Assembly (NCBI GenBank): GCA_014729455.1
Contig: WJJW01000019.1
Coordinates: forward strand, 1 to 6,796
Source of the DNA: Candidatus Eiseniibacteriota bacterium
GTDB lineage: Bacteria; Eisenbacteria; RBG-16-71-46; CAIMUX01; VGJL01
Reading direction: 5' to 3'
Length of the DNA stretch: 6,796 nt
Shown: one piece after another, positions 1 to 6,796 of the stretch
Position numbering within the stretch: position 1 is the first letter of the stretch
Layout of the letters: each line of letters opens with the position of its first letter
Program-made: the position numbers and the translations under genes
Notes under the pieces: model-generated
The model's database searches: none
What the model was told of the DNA's origin: nothing
The model's input: only the letters and a program-made list of their open reading frames with translations

Positions 1-796
1 CCGCCGAGAGGATCGTCCCCGGCGGCTCCTCGAGCGGGATCCGGTCGAGCGGCTCGACCGCCGCGACCCGAAGCGGCCGCCCCGCGTGCCGGGTCCGGCA
101 TCCCGGCCAGGGATCCATCGCGCGGAGGAACCGCTCGATCTGGTCGGCCGGTCGCGACCAGGAGAGCTCCCCCTCCTCCTTGCGAAGCCGCGGGGCGTAG
201 GTCGCCCCGTGCTCCTCCTGCGGAACGAACGTCGCGCTCCCCTCGCGGATCCGATCGCACGCCTCGCGGATCGCCGTCCCGCCGAGGAGCGCGAGCCGAT
301 CGGTCAGCGAGCCGGTCGTGTCGTCGGGCAGGATCCTCTCCATCCTCTGGAGGAGCATCGGACCGGTGTCCATCCCCTCGTCGAGGCGGAAGATCGTGAT
401 CCCCGACCAGAGGTCCCCGTCGAGGATCGAGCGGACGACCGGCGCCGCCCCACGGTGGCGCGGCAGCAGGGAAGCATGGATGTTCAGGCAGCCGTGGACC
501 GGCAGCTCGAGAAGCGACGGCCGGAGGATCCGGCCGAACGCGCAGGTGACGATCAGATCCGGACGGAGCGCGCGGAGCTCCTCGAGGGTACCCGCGGCGC
601 GGAGCTTCTCCGGTTGCAGGAGCGGGACCCCCGCCTCGCGGGCGCGGCGCGCGACCGGGGTCGGCTCGGTCCTCAGGCCGCGACCGCTGGGCCGGTCGGG
701 CTGGCTGACGACCCCGGCGACCGTGTCCGGACCCTCGAGGAGGCGTTCCAGCGCCGGGACCGCGAAGCCGGGTGTGCCGAAAAAGAGGATCCGCAC
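1..796 (-). CDS. fmt: Methionyl-tRNA formyltransferase, 3' end cut by the window
   Basis: Fmt transfers a formyl group from 10-formyl-tetrahydrofolate to Met-tRNA(fMet) in the cytoplasm, making the initiator tRNA. The 265 visible residues begin MRILFFGTPGFAVPALE, the family N-terminus. Next come SQPDRPSGRG (31-40), matching the tRNA-binding loop region, then NIHASLLPRHRGAAP (105-119) and DEGMDTGPML (139-148). The catalytic triad known from E. coli Fmt (Asn, His, Asp) corresponds to N105, H107 and D143, all present. YAPRLRKEEGELSW (200-213) leads into the C-terminal OB-fold domain, of which only the start is seen. E. coli Fmt is 315 residues, so about 50 are missing past position 1. The start is GTG at 796-794: it gives the exact family N-terminus, and GAGG lies 11 nt upstream, a weak ribosome site. 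The gene begins 13 nt after the yajC stop, so it is read as the sixth gene of the operon. The neighbour often paired with fmt, def, is not between yajC and fmt. Confidence 0.96.
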   Translation of the reverse strand, partial: MRILFFGTPGFAVPALERLLEGPDTVAGVVSQPDRPSGRGLRTEPTPVARRAREAGVPLLQPEKLRAAGTLEELRALRPDLIVTCAFGRILRPSLLELPVHGCLNIHASLLPRHRGAAPVVRSILDGDLWSGITIFRLDEGMDTGPMLLQRMERILPDDTTGSLTDRLALLGGTAIREACDRIREGSATFVPQEEHGATYAPRLRKEEGELSWSRPADQIERFLRAMDPWPGCRTRHAGRPLRVAAVEPLDRIPLEEPPGTILSA

Positions 797-809
797 CGGA
801 CCGCGCGCC

Positions 810-1138
810 TCACTTCGGTTCGATGACCTGCTGGATCGAGGTCTTGGCGACCTCGACCTTCAGCTCCTCGGCGAGCTTGACGATCACCCGGTCCTCCTTG
901 ACGTCCCACACGGTTCCGAACAGGCCGCCGGAGGTGAGGACCCGGTCTCCCTTCTTCAGCGCGGCGATCATCTTCTGCGCCTGCTTCTGTCGCTTCTGCT
1001 GCGGGCGGATGATCAGGAAGTAGAAGATGAGGAAGAAGGAACCGAGCACGAACAGCGTGCTCATGAACTGGCTTCCCCCCGGGCTGTCCGGGGATCCCCC
1101 CTCCTGGGCCTGCGCAATCCCGATCAACAAGCGGTCCA

Positions 1139-1139
<1 letters not shown>
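810..1139 (-). CDS. yajC: YajC, Sec translocon accessory membrane protein
   Basis: YajC is a small inner-membrane protein that joins SecDF in the holo-translocon assisting SecYEG export. This copy is 109 residues, a normal length. A short N-terminal stretch with IAQAQEGG is followed by one membrane segment (about 26-44, STLFVLGSFFLIFYFLII). The family-diagnostic RPQQKRQKQ comes next (45-53), then a cytoplasmic domain with KKGDRVLTSGGLFGTV (62-77). There are two adjacent ATG codons (1142 and 1139). I chose the second because the AAGGAGG ribosome site is only 1 nt from the first but 4 nt from the second. Using the first adds one Met. The chosen ATG shares one base with the tgt stop (TGATG). yajC usually precedes secD and secF; here fmt follows instead, so the Sec partners must be encoded elsewhere. 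Confidence 0.95.
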
Positions 1140-2295
<1,156 letters not shown>

Positions 2296-2296
<1 letters not shown>

Positions 2297-3342
2297 CAGA
2301 GGATCAGCATCGCGTCGCCGTAGGAGTAGAACCGGTAGCCGCGCGCGACCGCCTCGCGGTACGCGGCGAGCACCCGTTCGCGCCCTGCGAAGGCGCTGAC
2401 CAGCAGCAGGAGGCTGCTGCCCGGCAGGTGGAAGTTCGTCATCAGGGCATCGACGTCCCGGAACCGGTGGCCCGGAACGATCGTGAGATCGGTCCATCCG
2501 GACCGTTCCGCCGGTTCGGACGGATCGCTCCCCTCCAGGGCGCGCACGGTCGTCGTCCCGACCGCCACGACCCGCCTCCCCGCCGCGCGGGTCCCCGCGA
2601 TCGCACGGGTCGTCTCCTCGGGAACGTGGTACCGCTCCGGGTCGACCCGGTGCTCCCGCACGTCCGCGGCGCGGATCGGGCGGAACGTCCCGGGCCCGAC
2701 GTGCAGGACGATCCGCGCGAGGGCGATGCCGCGGCGGTCGAGTCGATCGAGCAGCGTCTCGGTGAAGTGCAGGCCGGCCGTCGGAGCGGCCACCGCGCCG
2801 TCCTCCCGCGCGAAGACGGTCTGGTAGTCGGCCCGGTCGGCCGCGTCGTCGGGCCTGCGGATGTACGGGGGCAGGGGAACGTGCCCCTGCGCCTCGAGCA
2901 GCTCCGCGATCGCCCCCTCGAAGCGAAGCTCCACCCGCTCCCCGATCCGGCGGACGACGATCGCCCGGACGCCGCTCTCCGGAAACGCGATCGCGGTTCC
3001 TTCGCGCAACGGCCGGGTGGGACGCGCGAGGCAGGACCAGCGGTTCGGGGCGGCCTCGTGCACGAGGAGGACCTCGACCTTCCCTCCGGTCTCTTCCCGC
3101 TCTCCGACCACCCGGGCCGGAACCACCCGGGTTTCGTTGACCACCAGCAGATCGCCCGGGTCGAGGATCTCCGGCAGATCGGCGACGCGGCGGTGCTCGC
3201 AGTCCCGGCGATCGCGGCGCACCAGGAGGAGCCGGGCCCGGTCTCGCGGCCGGGCGGGACGCGCGGCGATCCGCTCCGCGGGAAGCGCATACGAGTAGAG
3301 CGCCGGATCGTGCCGGTCCCTATCGACCGGCGGCCCGTTCAT
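2296..3342 (-). CDS. queA: S-adenosylmethionine:tRNA ribosyltransferase-isomerase
   Basis: QueA moves the ribosyl part of S-adenosylmethionine onto preQ1-34 of tRNA to make epoxyqueuosine, the step after Tgt. The 348 residues match the family (E. coli 356). Visible blocks are YSYALPAERIAARPARPRDRARLL (16-39), DLLVVNETRVVPAR (64-77), GHVPLPPYIRRP (153-164), DYQTVFAREDGAVAAPTAGLHFT (172-194), VGPGTFRP (215-222), AVGTTTVRALE (260-270), DALMTNFHLPGSSLLLLVSAFAG (298-320) and YGDAMLI (341-347). The MHSE signature common in other QueA proteins reads VDPE here (233-236). The ATG at 3342 is chosen because it overlaps the DUF2905 stop as ATGA and starts just before the conserved N-terminus; only a weak GGGA precedes it. 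The gene runs straight into tgt, so both queuosine enzymes are co-expressed. Whether the cell makes or salvages preQ1 cannot be seen here. Confidence 0.97.
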
Positions 3343-3557
3343 CGCCGTCCCAGCAGGTTGAGGATCACGGTGAGCAGGATGCTCAGCAGGAGACACGTCG
3401 CCAGGGGCAGGAAGATCGTGGTTCCGTCGCGCTGGAACCGCAGATCTCCCGGCAGCCGGCCCAGGAACGGGATCTTCGGCGCGACGAGGAGGAGCAGGCC
3501 GAGGGCGGCGATGCCCAGCCCGAAGAGCAGAAGGACGCGTCCGAGGACCCGTTCCAC
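3339..3557 (-). CDS. DUF2905 small two-helix membrane protein, function unknown
   Basis: This 72-residue protein has two hydrophobic segments (about 5-25 and 48-69). They are joined by a short polar loop containing PFLGRLPGDLRFQRDG (30-45), and the protein ends in RR. The pattern LGRLPGD, a short basic stretch, then FLPLATCLLLSILLT is what I recall of the DUF2905 family. No enzymatic residues are apparent and the biochemical role is unknown. It probably sits in the inner membrane, with both ends on the same side. The start is GTG at 3557, 12 nt after the ruvB stop, with AAGG 10 nt upstream. The stop overlaps the queA start as ATGA. Its place between ruvB and queA suggests co-expression but does not by itself show a shared process. 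Confidence 0.88.
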   Translation of the reverse strand: MERVLGRVLLLFGLGIAALGLLLLVAPKIPFLGRLPGDLRFQRDGTTIFLPLATCLLLSILLTVILNLLGRR

Positions 3558-3569
3558 CGGTCCCGGCCT

Positions 3570-4595
3570 TCAGAACAGCCCGCCGGCCGCCGTCCCGTTC
3601 GGCGGGGCGACCCCGACGAGCTCGAACGCCCGGGCGGTCGCGATCCTCCCCGCCCGGGTCCGCTCGAGCAGTCCCTGCTGGATCAGGAACGGCTCGTGGA
3701 CCTCCTCGAGGGTGCCGGGCTCCTCTCCGACCGACATCGCCAGCGTGGAGATCCCGACCGGACCGCCGCGGTGCTTGCGGACGAGCGCGTCGAGGATCCG
3801 CCGGTCCATCTCGTCCAGCCCGGTCTCATCGATGTCGAGGCGGGCCAGCGTGGCCGCCGCCGCGTCGCGGGTCACGCGGGGGAGCCCGTCGACCTGCGCG
3901 AAATCGCGCACGCGCCTCAAGAGCCGGTTCGCGATGCGGGGCGTTCCGCGGGAACGGCGGGCGATCTCGTCGAGAGCGTCGGGTAAGGCGGCGACCGAAA
4001 GCAGCTCCGCCGAGCGGCTCAGGATCTTCTCGAGATCCCCGCCTCCGTAGTAGTCGACCCGCCCGTGGAACCCGAACCGGGCTCGCAGGGGCGCGGTCAA
4101 CAGCCCCGCGCGGGTCGTCGCGCCGACGAGGGTGAACGGCTCGAGGTGGAGGCGCACCGAGCGGGCCCCCGGTCCCCGATCGAGGATGATGTCGATCCGG
4201 TAATCCTCCATCGCGGGATAGAGGTACTCCTCGATCGTCCGGCTGAGCCGGTGGATCTCGTCGACGAAGAGGACCCCTCCGGGCGGCAGCGAGGTCAGGA
4301 TCCCCGCCAGGTCGCCCGGCTTCTCGAGCGCCGGGCCGCTCGTGCAACGGATCTCCGCTTCCATCTCGCGCGCGATCAGCAGCGCGAGCGTGGTCTTCCC
4401 CAGACCGGGCGGTCCGGTCAGCAGCACGTGGTCGAGCGGCTCGCGGCGCAAGCGGGCCGCCTTGATCAGGACCTCGAGGTTCCCCCGCAACCTCGCCTGC
4501 CCGACGAACTCCGCCAGGCGGCGCGGTCGAAGGCTCGTCTCGAAGACGACGTCCTGATCCTGCGCGACCGGATCCATCAACGGGGACGAGGTCAC
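3570..4595 (-). CDS. ruvB: Holliday junction branch migration ATPase RuvB
   Basis: RuvB is the hexameric AAA+ motor that, with RuvA, drives branch migration of Holliday junctions during recombinational repair. The 341 residues match the family (E. coli 336). Domains in order: N-terminal LRPRRLAEFVGQ (22-33), Walker A GPPGLGKT (61-68), Walker B LFVDEIH (109-115), sensor 1 GATTRAG (158-164), and the arginine-finger region PLRARFGF (169-176). Sensor 2 is RSRGTPRIANRLLRRVRD (214-231), and the C-terminal winged helix (about 258-325) contains RTRAGRIAT, the usual RTPRGR-type hairpin in slightly altered form. The start is GTG 4595, set by GGAGGAG 7 nt upstream; ATG 4577 is also in frame but lacks such a site. 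It is the first gene of the operon, about 47 nt after a predicted transcription start. ruvA and ruvC, often just upstream, are absent, since prkA diverges there. Confidence 0.97.
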   Translation of the reverse strand: MTSSPLMDPVAQDQDVVFETSLRPRRLAEFVGQARLRGNLEVLIKAARLRREPLDHVLLTGPPGLGKTTLALLIAREMEAEIRCTSGPALEKPGDLAGILTSLPPGGVLFVDEIHRLSRTIEEYLYPAMEDYRIDIILDRGPGARSVRLHLEPFTLVGATTRAGLLTAPLRARFGFHGRVDYYGGGDLEKILSRSAELLSVAALPDALDEIARRSRGTPRIANRLLRRVRDFAQVDGLPRVTRDAAAATLARLDIDETGLDEMDRRILDALVRKHRGGPVGISTLAMSVGEEPGTLEEVHEPFLIQQGLLERTRAGRIATARAFELVGVAPPNGTAAGGLF

Positions 4596-4602
4596 TTCCC
4601 GA

Positions 4603-4609
4603 CTCCTCC
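4603..4609 (-). promoter_or_regulatory. Ribosome binding site of ruvB
   Basis: GGAGGAG on the minus strand lies 7 nt before the GTG at 4595. This ideal spacing selects GTG over the in-frame ATG six codons later and over upstream in-frame starts, which would leave this site inside the coding region. Confidence 0.82.
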
Positions 4610-4611
4610 AG

Positions 4612-4673
4612 GGATGCGTCCCGATCTCTCTTCCCGGAACGAGGATCGAGGCTAGCACAGAGGCGGATGCGTC
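4612..4673. repeat. Pair of 9-bp direct repeats (GGATGCGTC)
   Basis: GGATGCGTC occurs at 4612-4620 and 4665-4673, 53 bp apart (about five helical turns). On the ruvB-sense strand, one copy overlaps the -35 element and spacer of the ruvB promoter. The other lies in the leader just upstream of the ribosome site, inside a GGGA/TCCC-bounded stretch. The repeats may be operator half-sites. A 9-bp match in a GC-rich 248-bp region can also arise by chance, at very roughly one in ten. Confidence 0.35.
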
Positions 4674-4677
4674 TCAA
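4649..4677 (-). promoter_or_regulatory. Predicted sigma70-type promoter for the ruvB operon
   Basis: On the minus strand, TTGAGA (4677-4672, 5 of 6 to TTGACA) is followed by a 17-nt spacer. Then comes TAGCCT (4654-4649, 3 of 6 to TATAAT), preceded by TGC, an extended -10. Transcription would start near 4642, giving a leader of about 47 nt before the GTG of ruvB. It is the best promoter match on this strand in the spacer and no other gene lies between. Confidence 0.6.
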
Positions 4678-4692
4678 TCGGCGCCGCTTGAG
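4673..4692. repeat. 20-bp near-perfect palindrome between divergent promoters
   Basis: CTCAA-T-CGGCGCCG-C-TTGAG pairs at 9 of 10 positions around the axis 4682/4683. The arms are most of the -35 hexamers of the ruvB promoter and of the distal prkA promoter. It lies upstream of both predicted start sites, so it would act as DNA (an operator or coincident promoter elements), not as an RNA hairpin. Confidence 0.55.
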
Positions 4693-4716
4693 TCCGGGTT
4701 CCGATGCGCCGATAAC
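4688..4716 (+). promoter_or_regulatory. Candidate distal promoter (P1) of prkA
   Basis: TTGAGT (4688-4693, 4 of 6) is followed by a 17-nt spacer and GATAAC (4711-4716, 4 of 6). Start would be near 4723, with a leader of about 120 nt. The same place contains GCCGATAA (4708-4715), the textbook -10 of flagellar sigma28 promoters, although the matching -35 is poor. It mirrors the ruvB promoter exactly. Confidence 0.42.
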
Positions 4717-4749
4717 GTCGAAGGAGACAAACGGTTCGACAATGCGACG

Positions 4750-4778
4750 TTGACCACCTGTCGGACGATCGCCAGAAT
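4750..4778 (+). promoter_or_regulatory. Candidate proximal promoter (P2) of prkA
   Basis: TTGACC (4750-4755, 5 of 6 to consensus) is followed by a 17-nt spacer and CAGAAT (4773-4778, 4 of 6). The start would fall near 4785, about 59 nt before the prkA ATG. By simple consensus count it is the better of the two prkA candidates. In E. coli the prkA homologue yeaG is under stress sigma control; whether that applies here cannot be read from the sequence. Confidence 0.45.
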
Positions 4779-4831
4779 CGAAGCAAGGAGGGCCGACAGC
4801 AGAAGGTCCCCACGACCCGCGTCGTAACCAT

Positions 4832-4840
4832 GGAGGAAGG
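4832..4840 (+). promoter_or_regulatory. Ribosome binding site of prkA
   Basis: GGAGGAAGG lies with its GGAGG core 7 nt before ATG 4844. The nearer upstream ATG at 4830 is out of frame with prkA and overlaps this site, so 4844 is the supported start. Confidence 0.85.
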
Positions 4841-4843
4841 GAC

Positions 4844-6796
<1,953 letters not shown>

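Larger units (their letters stand above)
4596..4843. other. Divergent intergenic region between ruvB and prkA
   Basis: This is the only non-coding stretch of any length in the window (248 bp). It contains the ruvB leader, promoter and ribosome site, a 20-bp palindrome, two candidate prkA promoters and the prkA ribosome site. I see no tRNA, no intrinsic terminator (no hairpin followed by a T run on either strand) and no convincing small gene. A 28-codon reading from ATG 4667 lacks a ribosome site. Confidence 0.85.

Noticed and set aside
797..809. yajC-fmt gap considered for a terminator or promoter
   Set aside because: Thirteen nucleotides is too short for either, and it contains no hairpin.
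86..826. 246-codon open frame on the plus strand opposite fmt
   Set aside because: The minus strand encodes Fmt with an intact catalytic triad in this stretch, so this frame is a shadow.
2428..4050. 540-codon open frame on the plus strand opposite queA, DUF2905 and ruvB
   Set aside because: It crosses three recognised genes on the other strand and has low-complexity Arg/Pro/Ser composition.
4631..4639. TTCCCGGAA short palindrome and a GAAC next to it, considered as a LexA-type SOS box
   Set aside because: Neither GAAC-N4-GTTC nor a GTTC-N7-GTTC arrangement is present, and the palindrome is too short to call a site.
4714..4751. Inverted repeats AACGTCG/CGACGTT and GTCGAA/TTCGAC upstream of prkA
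   Set aside because: Arms of 6-7 bp at free spacing are expected about this often by chance in 248 bp. The left arms overlap the P1 -10/start, so they would not form an RNA hairpin in that transcript.
4667..4753. 28-codon small open frame in the divergent spacer
   Set aside because: It has no ribosome site, its sequence is unremarkable, and it runs through both the palindrome and P1.

Overview
The window comes from a GC-rich bacterium (about two thirds G+C by eye, with strong preference for G or C at third codon positions). It carries a standard housekeeping operon on the minus strand and one divergent gene on the plus strand. The gene content does not fix the phylum. The PrkA protein resembles, from memory, the version found in Myxococcota and other GC-rich non-enteric lineages. 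A DUF2905 gene between ruvB and queA and fmt directly after yajC would suit an uncultured lineage, but this placement is an inference with low confidence.

Minus strand, in transcription order: ruvB (4595-3570), a DUF2905 small membrane protein (3557-3339), queA (3342-2296), tgt (2296-1139), yajC (1139-810) and fmt (796 to beyond position 1). All junctions are tight: 12 nt, a 4-nt ATGA overlap, a 1-nt TGATG overlap, another TGATG overlap and 13 nt. This is very probably one transcript. It combines Holliday-junction migration (RuvB), the last-but-one step of queuosine synthesis and the tRNA guanine exchange before it (QueA, Tgt), a Sec translocon accessory protein (YajC) and initiator-tRNA formylation (Fmt). 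The window cuts fmt about 50 codons before its expected end.

The 248-bp spacer (4596-4843) has no convincing gene. It holds a sigma70-like promoter facing ruvB and two candidate promoters facing prkA. The ruvB promoter and the distal prkA promoter are arranged back to back with exact mirror symmetry. Their -35 hexamers form the arms of a 20-bp near-perfect palindrome. This is the most interesting non-coding signal in the window.

Plus strand: prkA (4844 to the window end), an AAA+ PrkA/YeaG-family protein linked to stress and stationary phase, is nearly complete (651 codons, still open). I see no mobile element, CRISPR array, RNA gene or clearly novel system. The window is mostly ordinary core genome, and the findings concern regulation, gene order and a few residue-level departures.
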